This document shows, piece by piece, positions 33,756 to 41,669 of a DNA stretch of 64,000 bases. A program made the position numbers and the translations under genes. The notes beneath the pieces are model-generated. The model did not search any database, was not told the DNA's origin, and was given only the letters and a program-made list of their open reading frames with translations. Source of the DNA: a bacterium (GTDB lineage Bacteria > Planctomycetota > UBA1135 > UBA2386); NCBI GenBank assembly GCA_030432695.1, contig JAUILN010000013.1:248001-312000 (forward strand), written 5' to 3'. Numbering within the stretch: position 1 is the first letter of the stretch; every line of letters starts with the position of its first letter.

Positions 33756-34081
33756 GGTGGAGCGAGCCCCTGTCGGAGGGCGTGCGGTCGGAGGCTGGCA
33801 CCGACCACGCCACCGATGATGCCCGGCGGAGTCCACAGCCTGACATGCCTGGCCCTGTTCCCGTTCCCACTCGGGGAATTCGCGGTCGGCTGGCGGTCCT
33901 CGGAGGCCGGGTGCGGCCTGGGGAGATCCCGTTCCCCATGGAAGAGGAACCGTCCGTCCGAGGCATCGCGTCGGACGACCCTCGCCCCGGTCACGCGTGC
34001 GGTCGCTTCGCGGCGGCGCGACTGCGCCGCAAATCTGTCGTAGTTGGTGCCTGGCACCAACTACGACAGATTCTGGTGGGC
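33756..34081. other. gene-free stretch between Yip1 and folE
   Basis: No supportable gene is visible in this 326-nt stretch. It contains a 41-nt near-perfect palindrome (34032-34072) starting about 10 nt after the folE stop, and otherwise GC-rich spacer. The short open frames that read through the palindrome (VPGTNYDRF on both strands) come from its symmetry and are not supported as genes. Confidence 0.6.
34032..34072. repeat. 41-nt palindrome with 20-nt arms and one-base centre
   Basis: Left arm 34032-34051 begins AATCTGTCGTAG and its exact reverse complement is 34053-34072, with only T34052 between. The arms contain TTGGTGCC/GGCACCAA. It lies 9 nt downstream of the folE stop, so it could act as a folE terminator, but no T-tract follows on the minus strand. 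Such long perfect inverted repeats with extragenic position also fit a REP-type or MITE-like dispersed element; copy number cannot be seen here. Confidence 0.8.
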
Positions 34082-34783
34082 TCAGCCGCGGCTGATCATC
34101 GCCAGGAACTCCCGTCGGGTCGCCGGGTCGTCGCGGAACGCGCCGGTCATGCGGCTGGTGGCGGTCAGGCTGCCGGGCTTGCTCACGCCGCGGGTGGTCA
34201 TGCAGAAGTGCTCGGCTTCGATCACCACCGCCACGCCCTTGGGCGCCAGCCAGCGGTCGATCGCGTCGGCGATCTGCACGGTGAGCTTCTCCTGGATCTG
34301 CAGGCGCTTGGCGTAGACCTCGACGAGCCGGGCGATCTTCGACAGGCCGACGACGCGCTTGTCCGGCAGGTAGGCGACGTGGGCGCGGCCGAGGAACGGC
34401 ACCATGTGGTGCTCGCAGTGCGACTCGAGGCGGATGTCGCGGACCGTGACCATCTCGTCGTAGCCTTCGATCTCCTCGAAGGTCTTGGCGAGGATCTCCT
34501 CGGGGTCCTGGTCGTAGCCCTTGAAGAACTCGCGGTAGGCGCGGACCACGCGGGCCGGGGTCTCCTGGACGCCTTCGCGGTCGGGGTCGTCGCCGGCCCA
34601 CGCGATCAGGGTGCGGACCGCGGCTTCGGCCTCTTCGCGGGTCGGCCGCGGCCGACCCGTGACCGTTCTTGCCGATTCGGACGGCGCTGCCGGTTCGGAT
34701 GGGGCGGTGAGCCGGGTCCGGCCACGGGAGAGTCCGTTGGCCTCGGAACGCTTCTCGGTGGGAGTGGGATCGGTCTCGGTCAC
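34082..34783 (-). CDS. folE: GTP cyclohydrolase I (type IA)
   Basis: A 233-residue GTP cyclohydrolase I, which converts GTP to 7,8-dihydroneopterin triphosphate, the first step of tetrahydrofolate or related pterin synthesis. Zinc ligands are in ESHCEHHMVPF (Cys, His) and EAEHFCMTTRGV (Cys), and the core GYDEMVTVRDIRLESHCEHH with GLSKIARLVEVYAKRLQIQEKLT is fully conserved. The first 48 residues are a Pro/Ser/Thr/Glu-rich extension that looks disordered. A GTG at 34783 is chosen; an ATG at 34822 would add 13 residues and is possible. The gene is divergent from cysS across about 207 nt. Its end is followed by the 41-nt palindrome. Confidence 0.95.
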   Translation of the reverse strand: MTETDPTPTEKRSEANGLSRGRTRLTAPSEPAAPSESARTVTGRPRPTREEAEAAVRTLIAWAGDDPDREGVQETPARVVRAYREFFKGYDQDPEEILAKTFEEIEGYDEMVTVRDIRLESHCEHHMVPFLGRAHVAYLPDKRVVGLSKIARLVEVYAKRLQIQEKLTVQIADAIDRWLAPKGVAVVIEAEHFCMTTRGVSKPGSLTATSRMTGAFRDDPATRREFLAMISRG

Positions 34784-34990
34784 GGCTCTCTGGGCCCTGC
34801 TGGCCGGGGGCGCGGGATGCATGCCCTGCGGCTTCGCGACCTGGGTAGGCGCGGATGCGCGCGGAGGCAACCGGGCGAGTCTAAGCCGGCGTGCCGGGGA
34901 ATGCGACCGCAGGCAGGTCGGCTGCCGCGGGCCGGCCGGTCCCGTGGGTCGATCCGGGTGCGGGCGGCCGATACGCTCCGCGGCTCGCCG

Positions 34991-36607
34991 ATGAACATCC
35001 AGGTCCACGACACCCTCACCCGCCAGAAGCGCCCCCTCGAGCCGGTCGAGCCCGGCCAGGTCCGGCTCTACGCCTGTGGTCCGACCGTCTACAGCGACTG
35101 CCACATCGGCCACCTGATGGGGCCGGTGCTGTTCGACGCGGTGGCGCGCTGGCTGCAGGCGCGCGGCTTCGCGGTCCGCTTCGTCAACAACATCACCGAC
35201 ATCGACGACAAGATCATCAGGCGGGCCGCAGAGACCGGCGAGACCTGGCAGGCGGTCGCCGAGCGTTACACGGCGCAGTACTTCGAGTTCCTGCAGCAGC
35301 TGGGCGTGACCACGATCACCGACCACCCGCGCTGCACCGAGTACGTCGAGCAGATGGTCGCGTTCATCGCCAAGCTGGTGGAGGCCGACCGCGCCTACGT
35401 GGCTGGCGACGGCGTCTACTACGACTGCGCCAAGCAGGACGGTTACGGCAAGCTGTCGGGGCGGCGCCTGGAGGACATGCTCGAGGGCGCGCGGATCGGC
35501 GCGGTCGAGGGATTGCGGCAGCCCGCCGACTTCGCGCTGTGGAAGTTCGCGAAGCCGGGCGAGCCGAGCTGGCCGAGTCCCTGGGGTGACGGTCGGCCCG
35601 GCTGGCACGTCGAGTGCTCGGTGATGGCGCGCGAGCTGCTCGGCGAGAAGTTCGACCTGCACGGCGGTGGCGACGACCTGAAGTTCCCGCACCACGAGAA
35701 CGAGATCGCCCAGAGCGAGGCCTACGGCGACGCCTTCGCCTGCCAGTGGATGCACCACGGCCTGGCGCAGTACGGCGGCAAGAAGATCGCCAAGAGCGAT
35801 CCCCGGATGAAGGATCCGGAGTTCAGCAAGCAGTTCAACGCGCGTTACCTGGTCGACACCTACGGGGCGCCGGCGGTGCGGCTGTTCCTGCTGCGCGGCC
35901 ACTACCGGCGGCCGATCGATTTCGAGCCGACCAACGTCGCGGCGGCGAAGACCGGGTTGGTGCGCCTGCTCGAGCGGCTCGGCCCGCTGGCCGAGGAGGC
36001 CAGTTCTCCGCCGCTCACGGAGATCCTCGGTCGTGCCCTGCCCGACGACCTGGCGACGGCGCGCGATCGGTTCGCCGCCGCGATGGACGACGACTTCAAC
36101 ACCGGCGAGGCGATCGCCCAGCTGTTCGTGCTGCAGAATGCGGCCGCCAAGGCGGGCGCCGACGCGGTCCGCTCCGACCTGGCGTGGACCCTGCTCCGTG
36201 ACCTGGGTCGACTCCTCGGCCTCTTCCGACCCGGCGATCTCGAGCAGCTCAAGGGTGGTGCGGTCGACGAGCGGGCCGGAGCGGTGGTCGGATTGGTGTT
36301 GCGGCTGCGAGCCGAGGCCCGCGCCGCCAAGGACTTCGCCACCGCCGACCGACTGCGCGACGCGCTGCAGACCGCCGGCGTCGAGGTGCACGACGCCGGC
36401 GAGGCGACCGACTTCGAGCTCCCTGGCGGTGAGCGTGCCGCAGAGACCGTCCTCGATGCGGTGCTGCCGGCGCTGGTCGAACTGCGGCGCGAGGCGCGGG
36501 CGGCCAAGGACTTCGCCCGTTCCGACGCGCTCCGCGACGGGCTGGCGGAGGCCGGCGTGCTCCTGAAGGACGCGCCCGACGGCTCGGTGAGCTGGCAGTT
36601 CGCGTGA
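34991..36607 (+). CDS. cysS: cysteinyl-tRNA synthetase with duplicated C-terminal helix motif
   Basis: A 538-residue class I aminoacyl-tRNA synthetase charging tRNA-Cys. Zinc ligands are Cys29 (YACGPTVYS), Cys209 (WHVECSVM), His234 and Glu238 (HHENEIA). HIGH is at 38-41. The KMSKS loop reads KIAKS (265-269), a departure at positions 2 and 3. The C-terminus is longer than the usual ~460 residues because a 27-residue helical motif occurs twice: EARAAKDFATADRLRDALQ (about 442-460) and EARAAKDFARSDALRDGLA (about 501-519), separated by an acidic linker. This motif is normally single, in the C-terminal domain that contacts the anticodon arm. ATG 34991 starts the conserved core directly. Confidence 0.95.
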   Translation: MNIQVHDTLTRQKRPLEPVEPGQVRLYACGPTVYSDCHIGHLMGPVLFDAVARWLQARGFAVRFVNNITDIDDKIIRRAAETGETWQAVAERYTAQYFEFLQQLGVTTITDHPRCTEYVEQMVAFIAKLVEADRAYVAGDGVYYDCAKQDGYGKLSGRRLEDMLEGARIGAVEGLRQPADFALWKFAKPGEPSWPSPWGDGRPGWHVECSVMARELLGEKFDLHGGGDDLKFPHHENEIAQSEAYGDAFACQWMHHGLAQYGGKKIAKSDPRMKDPEFSKQFNARYLVDTYGAPAVRLFLLRGHYRRPIDFEPTNVAAAKTGLVRLLERLGPLAEEASSPPLTEILGRALPDDLATARDRFAAAMDDDFNTGEAIAQLFVLQNAAAKAGADAVRSDLAWTLLRDLGRLLGLFRPGDLEQLKGGAVDERAGAVVGLVLRLRAEARAAKDFATADRLRDALQTAGVEVHDAGEATDFELPGGERAAETVLDAVLPALVELRREARAAKDFARSDALRDGLAEAGVLLKDAPDGSVSWQFA

Positions 36608-36668
36608 CGCCCGCCGGAGCGCGACCGCGCCGTTGCGCCGCCTTGCCCCGGGTGGTGGACTGTTCGCC

Positions 36669-37469
36669 ATGGACGAGCGACGTGGCGTCTGGTGCGGTGT
36701 GCTGCTGTGGGTGGTGTTCTTGACCGGCTGCGCCGGCCCGACCAGCCGGATCGATCGATCGGCCGAGTCGGAGCAGGCGGAGCCGCGCTCCAGCGCCACC
36801 GTTCCGACCGACTGGGAGAGCTTCGGCCACAGCGTCCAGGGCCGCCCCTTGCGCCAGCGATCGATCGGCCGTGGCCCGCGGCGCGCGCTGTGGATCGGTG
36901 GCATCCACGGCGACGAGGTCGAGGGCATGGTGGCCACCGAGGAGTTGCCGAGCGCCTTCGCCGCGGTGCCCGGCCTGGGCGACCGGGTCACGCTCACGAT
37001 CGTCGAGGACGTGAATCCCGACGGCCGCGCCGCCCGCCGCCGGGGCAACTCCCGTGGCGTCGACCTCAACCGCAACTACCCGGCGGAGAACTACCGGGCC
37101 GGTGGCTCGCGGGGGCCGATGGCGCTCAGCGAACCCGAGGCGAGAGCGCTGTACGAGCTGCTCGGTGAACTCCAGCCCGACGTGGTGCTGGTGGCCCACT
37201 CCTGGGGTCGCAAGCCGACCGGTCCCGCCGCGTTCGTCAACTTCGACGGCCCGGCCGAGGCGCTGGCGGAGCGCTTCTCCGAGCTGAGCGGCATGCCGGT
37301 GGTGCCCTCGACCAACATCCACGGCACGCCCGGCTCGCTCGGCTCCCTGGTCGGCATCGACCGCGGCATCCCGATCCTGACGATCGAGTGGGAGAAGGGC
37401 ACCGATCCCATCGACTGCTGGCAGGCGACCTCGCGGGCGATCCTCGCGGTGATCGCCGGCGAGGGGTGA
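36669..37469 (+). CDS. lipoprotein of the M14 zinc carboxypeptidase family (MpaA-like)
   Basis: A 266-residue M14-family peptidase. It has a lipoprotein signal (CGVLLWVVFLTGC, Cys at about residue 19) and the zinc motif IGGIHGDEVEG (His and Glu ligands). The substrate-binding NPDGRAARRRGNSRGVDLNRNYP (long) matches the MpaA and DNRNYP pattern, the third ligand is in VLVAHSWG, and the catalytic Glu sits in ILTIEWEKGTD. The domain is compact as in MpaA, which cleaves the gamma-D-Glu-mDap bond of murein peptides. Being a lipoprotein, it would act outside the cytoplasm, unlike MpaA of E. coli. ATG 36669 is preferred because the lipoprotein signal follows. It precedes the metal transporter operon by 58 nt. 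Confidence 0.8.
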   Translation: MDERRGVWCGVLLWVVFLTGCAGPTSRIDRSAESEQAEPRSSATVPTDWESFGHSVQGRPLRQRSIGRGPRRALWIGGIHGDEVEGMVATEELPSAFAAVPGLGDRVTLTIVEDVNPDGRAARRRGNSRGVDLNRNYPAENYRAGGSRGPMALSEPEARALYELLGELQPDVVLVAHSWGRKPTGPAAFVNFDGPAEALAERFSELSGMPVVPSTNIHGTPGSLGSLVGIDRGIPILTIEWEKGTDPIDCWQATSRAILAVIAGEG

Positions 37470-37527
37470 TCCGCCCGAACCGCGCTCCGGGCGGTGACGT
37501 CCCGCGGCGATCCGCTACCGTGACGAC

Positions 37528-38826
37528 GTGATCCTCGCCGCACCCATCGCGCTCGTGCTGGCCGTCCTCGGCAGGGTCGGTTCGCCGGTTCCTGCCGACC
37601 CGCCGCCGCGCGCCGCCGCGCACCCCGGTCCACCGGTCTACGTCGAGGTGGAGATCGACGAGACGCAGGTCGACGTCCGCTTCACGGGTGAGCAGAACAC
37701 CCTGCTCGCCTGGCTCGAGGGTCCACCGCCGCCCGAGGACGCGCCCGACGACTGGATCCCCGAGGTCTACCTCGAGGCTCCGCTGTCGCCCGCGCAGGTC
37801 GCGCACCTGAAGGGCCGTATCGAGGCGTTCTTCGCCGAGCAGCCGGAGCTGCAGGTCGACGACCGCAAGGCCGAGTGGACGGTCCGCGAGATCGTCGTGC
37901 CGCCCGACGACGTCACCGGCTACGGCACGCCGGCCCTGCAGTTCGTGTTGCACGTGCCGCTCGCCGAGGCGCCGAGGCGGATCGGTGTGCAGTGGTCGCA
38001 CTGGCGGCGTCTCAGCTGGTTCGAGCAGACCCGACTGCCGGTGCTGTTCCGGGCGTTCGGCGATGCGCGGCTGGTGTTCCTGACCCCGGAGGAGCCCGGC
38101 CATGTCTGGCACAGCGACTCGGTGGTGCCGCGCGAGCCGCCGGTGATCGTGGAGGTGCAGGCGCCGCCGCCCGAGGAGTTGCCGGTGTCGCTGCTGTCGG
38201 TGGGCTGTGGGCTGTTGGCGTTGCTCGGTCTGGTGCCGACCCTGCGCGGCAGCGTGCGGTGGCCGGTGTGGCTGGTGTTCGCGGCCAGCATGGTGGCGAC
38301 CGGCTGGTTCGGGCGCGGCTTCTGGGTGGTCGAGGTGCCGAACCCGCTGGTGCCGGAGGTCGCGCCGCCCGACGCCGCCGAGGCCCAGGCGATCTTCGAG
38401 AGCCTGCACCGCAACACCTACCAGGCGTTCGAGGGGCGGAGCGAACGCGAGATCTACGAGCTGCTGCAGCGCAGCGTGACGCCCAACCTCCTCGACCCGC
38501 TCTACGGCGAGATCTACGAGAGCCTGGTGATGCGTGGCGAGGGCGGCGCGGTGTGTCAGATCGAGGGCTACGAGCGGGTCGACGCCGAGGTCTTCGAGGA
38601 TGCCGAAGCCGATCCCTGGGAGGACGTGCCCGAGGAGCTGGTCGACCGGCCGCGCTTCGAGCTGCGTTGGACCTGGAACCTGCGCGGCGTGGTGTCGCAC
38701 TGGGGCCACGAGCACCGGCGGTTGAACCGCTACGAGGCCGACTACGTGGTGGTGCACGATGGCGCGTCGTGGAAGATCGCGTCGGTGGACATCCTCGACC
38801 ACGAGCGCGTCGACAGCGATGGCTGA
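37528..38826 (+). CDS. membrane protein of unknown function, first gene of ABC operon
   Basis: A 432-residue protein beginning with a hydrophobic signal or anchor (LAAPIALVLAVLGRVG). A soluble region with acidic strands follows (VYVEVEIDETQVDVRFTGEQ, LEAPLSPAQVAHL). Two membrane segments come in the middle (SVGCGLLALLGLVPTL, WPVWLVFAASMVATGWFG). The C-terminal domain has HRNTYQAFEGRSEREIYELL and VCQIEGYERVDAEV, then WTWNLRGVVSHWGHEHRRLNRYEADY. The last part resembles a domain of unknown function found next to ABC systems. It begins at GTG 37528 and overlaps the ATPase gene by 8 nt, so it is coupled to it. Its role in transport is inferred from position only. Confidence 0.65.
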   Translation: MILAAPIALVLAVLGRVGSPVPADPPPRAAAHPGPPVYVEVEIDETQVDVRFTGEQNTLLAWLEGPPPPEDAPDDWIPEVYLEAPLSPAQVAHLKGRIEAFFAEQPELQVDDRKAEWTVREIVVPPDDVTGYGTPALQFVLHVPLAEAPRRIGVQWSHWRRLSWFEQTRLPVLFRAFGDARLVFLTPEEPGHVWHSDSVVPREPPVIVEVQAPPPEELPVSLLSVGCGLLALLGLVPTLRGSVRWPVWLVFAASMVATGWFGRGFWVVEVPNPLVPEVAPPDAAEAQAIFESLHRNTYQAFEGRSEREIYELLQRSVTPNLLDPLYGEIYESLVMRGEGGAVCQIEGYERVDAEVFEDAEADPWEDVPEELVDRPRFELRWTWNLRGVVSHWGHEHRRLNRYEADYVVVHDGASWKIASVDILDHERVDSDG

Positions 38827-39532
38827 GGGCCCGGACGATTCCCCCGGCGGTGGCGTCCGGATCTGCGAGTTGTCGTTCGCGCGCGCAGCGCACGACCGAG
38901 GCGGCGAGAGCTTCCGTCTGACGGTCGACGAGCTGGCGGTCGAGCCCGGCCGTGCGGTGGCCTGCATCGGCCCGTCGGGCTGCGGCAAGACCACGCTGCT
39001 GCACCTGGTCGCGGGGATCCTCGCGCCCGACCGCGGTTCGGTGCGGGTCGATGGCGTGGAGTTGGTCGGCATGCCGGCCGCACTGCGCCGTCGCTTCCGG
39101 CTGCGGCGCGTCGGTCTGGTGTTCCAGGAGTTCGAGCTGCTCGAGTACCTGAGCGTGGCCGAGAACGTGCTGCTGCCGTGGTCGATGGGGCGCGGTGTCG
39201 ATCCTGCGGCGAAGGAGCGGCTCGGCGAGCTGGCGGAGGCCACCGGGATCGCTCCGCTACTGCGGCGCCGCCCGCGGCGGCTGTCGCAGGGCGAGCGGCA
39301 GCGGGTCGCGATCTGTCGGGCGTTGATCACCGCGCCCAAGGTGCTGCTGGCCGACGAGCCGACCGGCAACCTCGATCCGCGCACCGGCGGCCGGGTCCTC
39401 GATCTGCTGCTCGAGCAGGCCGCAGCGCGCGGCGCGGCGCTGTTGATGGTCACCCACGACCACGGCCTGTTGGGCCGCTTCGACGCGGTGGTCGATCTCG
39501 GCGCCGTGGCGGGTGCGGAGGCGCGTCGTTGA
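38819..39532 (+). CDS. ABC transporter ATPase (LolD/MacB type)
   Basis: A 237-residue ABC ATPase. Walker A is GPSGCGKTT (51-59), the signature LSQGERQRVA (155-164; Gln replaces the second Gly of LSGGQ), Walker B LLADEPTG (176-183), and the H-loop MVTHDH. FQEFELLEYLSVAENV and GNLDPRTGGRV give the family look of LolD/MacB ATPases, which drive FtsX-type permeases. It starts 8 nt before the preceding stop and its own stop overlaps the permease start as TTGA. It should power the next gene's permease. Confidence 0.9.
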   Translation: MAEGPDDSPGGGVRICELSFARAAHDRGGESFRLTVDELAVEPGRAVACIGPSGCGKTTLLHLVAGILAPDRGSVRVDGVELVGMPAALRRRFRLRRVGLVFQEFELLEYLSVAENVLLPWSMGRGVDPAAKERLGELAEATGIAPLLRRRPRRLSQGERQRVAICRALITAPKVLLADEPTGNLDPRTGGRVLDLLLEQAAARGAALLMVTHDHGLLGRFDAVVDLGAVAGAEARR

Positions 39533-40701
39533 ACTCCGGACCGTTGCTGCTGGCGTGGCGCCACCTGACCCATCGCCCGGGGCGGTCGTCGCTGTTGGTG
39601 CTGTGTCTCGCGCTCGCAGCACTCCTGCCGCTCGCGGTCGAGGCGTTGATGGCCCGTTTCGGCGAGCAGCTGGTGGCGCGCGCCGACGCGACGCCGCTGT
39701 TGGCCGGCGCACCGGGCAGCCGCTTCGACCTGACGCTGAACGGCCTGTATTTCCGCGGCCGGGTCCCACGCGCCCTGCCCGTGGGCGAGATCGATCGGTT
39801 GGTCGAGGACGGCCTGTGTCTGCCGATCCCGATCCTGGCGCGGGACACCGCCGAGGGTCTGCCGTTGGTCGGTACCTCCAACGACTATTTCCGCTTCCGC
39901 GGGCTGCGGCCTGCGGTGGGTGGTCTGCCGGTGCAGCTCGGCGAGTGCGTGCTCGGCGCCGAGGCCGCCCGGCGCACCCGGCTCGGCGTCGGCGACGAAC
40001 TCCTGACCGACCACGAGAGCCTCTACCGGATCGAGGCCGGCTACCCGCTGTGGATGCAGGTGGTGGGGGTGCTCGCGCCGAGCGGCACCGCCGACGACGC
40101 GACGGTGTTCGCGAGTCTGGAGACGGTCTGGATCTCCGAGGGTCTTGGCCACGGCCACTCCGCAGCCGCCGAGCAGGACGAGTCGGCGGTGATCCGGGCG
40201 GACGAGAATGGCGTGGTGCTGGACTCGTCGGTGTTCGAGTTCCAGCGGATCACGCCCGACAACGTCGACTCGTTCCACTTCCACGACGACGTCGACGCGT
40301 TGCCGGTGACCGCGGTGGTGGTCGTGCCGCGCGATGCGGCGTCGGCAACGATCCTCAAGGGTCGCTACCGGGTGCGCGACACCGCGCAGCTGCTCGAACC
40401 GCGCGCGGTGATCGACGAGATCCTCGGGCTGGTGTTCCAGCTCAAGCGCTTCTTCGACGCGCACGTGCTGCTGGTCGGCCTATCGACGCTGTGCCTGTTC
40501 GGCCTGGTGGTCGCGCTGTCGATCCGGGTGCGGCAGCGCGAGTTCGAGACCCTGGCGCGGCTGGGGGTGGCGCGGTCGCGCATCCTGCAGACGTTGGGAT
40601 TGGAGTACGGGATCATCGTCGTCGCGGGGCTGGTGCTCGCGGCGCTCGGCGCGTGGACGGTGGTCGTGGTGTTCGAGAACCTGCTCGGATGGATGGGATG
40701 A
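39529..40701 (+). CDS. FtsX-like ABC permease with His-rich periplasmic loop
   Basis: A 390-residue permease. One N-terminal membrane segment (SLLVLCLALAALLPLAVEAL) is followed by a large extracytoplasmic domain (about residues 35-305) and two C-terminal segments (HVLLVGLSTLCLFGLVVALS and YGIIVVAGLVLAALGAWTVV) around the cytoplasmic RVRQREFETLARLGVARSRI, the FtsX coupling motif. Only three segments are visible, whereas FtsX/MacB permeases normally have four. The periplasmic domain carries histidine clusters: EGLGHGHSAAAEQ and SFHFHDDVDALPVT. These suggest metal contact. A TTG start at 39529 overlaps the ATPase stop. It lies between the ATPase and a ZnuA-like lipoprotein, so metal transport is likely. 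Confidence 0.8.
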   Translation: MNSGPLLLAWRHLTHRPGRSSLLVLCLALAALLPLAVEALMARFGEQLVARADATPLLAGAPGSRFDLTLNGLYFRGRVPRALPVGEIDRLVEDGLCLPIPILARDTAEGLPLVGTSNDYFRFRGLRPAVGGLPVQLGECVLGAEAARRTRLGVGDELLTDHESLYRIEAGYPLWMQVVGVLAPSGTADDATVFASLETVWISEGLGHGHSAAAEQDESAVIRADENGVVLDSSVFEFQRITPDNVDSFHFHDDVDALPVTAVVVVPRDAASATILKGRYRVRDTAQLLEPRAVIDEILGLVFQLKRFFDAHVLLVGLSTLCLFGLVVALSIRVRQREFETLARLGVARSRILQTLGLEYGIIVVAGLVLAALGAWTVVVVFENLLGWMG

Positions 40702-41669
40702 CGATGCGGATCGGTGGATGTGTGAACTCGGCGCGAGCCGGGCGGTGCGTGCTGCTGCTGGCGCTCCTGCTCGCCGCGGCGGGATGCGGTGACGACGCGG
40801 CGACCGGCGGGGGGGCGGATCGTCCGGATCGCGCGCGACCGCTGGTGATGGTGACCAGCTGGCCGTTGTTCGACGTCGCGCGGCTGGTTGCCGGAGACGC
40901 GGCGGACGTGGTCTGTGTGGTTCCAGCCGACCAGGATGCGCGGAACTGGCGTCCCGACCGGGCCGCGCTGGAGGCGCTCGCCGGTGCCGACCTGGTGCTG
41001 CTCAACGGTGCCGGCCTGGAGGGCTGGCGCGGTCGGGCCAACCTGCCGCGGGCGCGGGTCGTCGACGCCAGTGCCGGCTTCGCCGACCGCTTCATCGAGC
41101 GGGAGTCCGAGGTGACCCACAGCCATGGCAATGGCGAGCAGCACTCGCACGTGGGTTCCGACCCCCACGTCTGGCTCGATCCCGAGCTGCTCGCGTTGCA
41201 GGTCCGCGCGGTGACGGAAGGTCTCCGGCGGACGGTCGACGAAACCCAGCGCGCCGGCATCGACGAGCGCGCCGGCGTGGTTCTCGACCGGGTCGCAGCG
41301 CTGGGGCGCCGACTCGCGGGGCTGCGGGCGACGGGCGATCAGCGGGTCTTCGTCGCGACCCATCCGACCTGGGCCTACCTCGCCCGGCGTCTCGACCTGC
41401 GGCTGGTCGAGGTCGACGTGACCCGCGAGCCGTCGGCCGAGGCGATCGCGGCGGCGATCGGTGCCGCGGCCGGGGACGGTGAACTCGCCGCGGTGTTCTG
41501 GGAGCGGCAGCCACCGGCGTCCTTGGTCGAGCGGCTGCGCTCGGAGCTCGGGGTGCCGCAGCTGGTGGTGGAGCCGGACGTGGTCCGGGGTGAGGGGGGT
41601 GCGTCGCTGCCGCCGCTGTCGGTGGTGGAGTCCGCGGTCGGCGCGGTCGAGTCGGTGGTCGGCCGTTGA
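40698..41669 (+). CDS. ZnuA-like metal-binding lipoprotein of an ABC transporter
   Basis: A 323-residue cluster A-I solute-binding protein. A lipoprotein signal (VLLLALLLAAAGC, Cys at about residue 30) is followed by TSWPLFDVARLVAGDAADVVCVV and ALAGADLVLLNGAGLE. A histidine-rich loop (HSHGNGEQHSHVGSDPH, 141-157) sits before HVWLDP; such loops are typical of zinc-binding ZnuA/AdcA. A second metal ligand is His in VATHPTWAYLARRLDL. The early His ligand (GGDPHDYEPTP in ZnuA) is replaced by ADQDARNWRPD, so coordination differs. It starts ATG 40698, overlapping the permease stop as ATGA. It probably binds zinc in the periplasm; direction of transport is not shown by sequence. Confidence 0.85.
   Translation: MTMRIGGCVNSARAGRCVLLLALLLAAAGCGDDAATGGGADRPDRARPLVMVTSWPLFDVARLVAGDAADVVCVVPADQDARNWRPDRAALEALAGADLVLLNGAGLEGWRGRANLPRARVVDASAGFADRFIERESEVTHSHGNGEQHSHVGSDPHVWLDPELLALQVRAVTEGLRRTVDETQRAGIDERAGVVLDRVAALGRRLAGLRATGDQRVFVATHPTWAYLARRLDLRLVEVDVTREPSAEAIAAAIGAAAGDGELAAVFWERQPPASLVERLRSELGVPQLVVEPDVVRGEGGASLPPLSVVESAVGAVESVVGR

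Noticed and set aside
33749..34316. Short open frames reading VPGTNYDRF on both strands around the palindrome
   Set aside because: The same peptide on both strands is the trivial result of a perfect palindrome, not a gene.
34082..37075. A very long open frame on the minus strand covering cysS
   Set aside because: Only its left end is a real gene (folE). The rest is antisense to cysS and the M14 gene and is Arg/His/Gln-rich, a GC-rich shadow.
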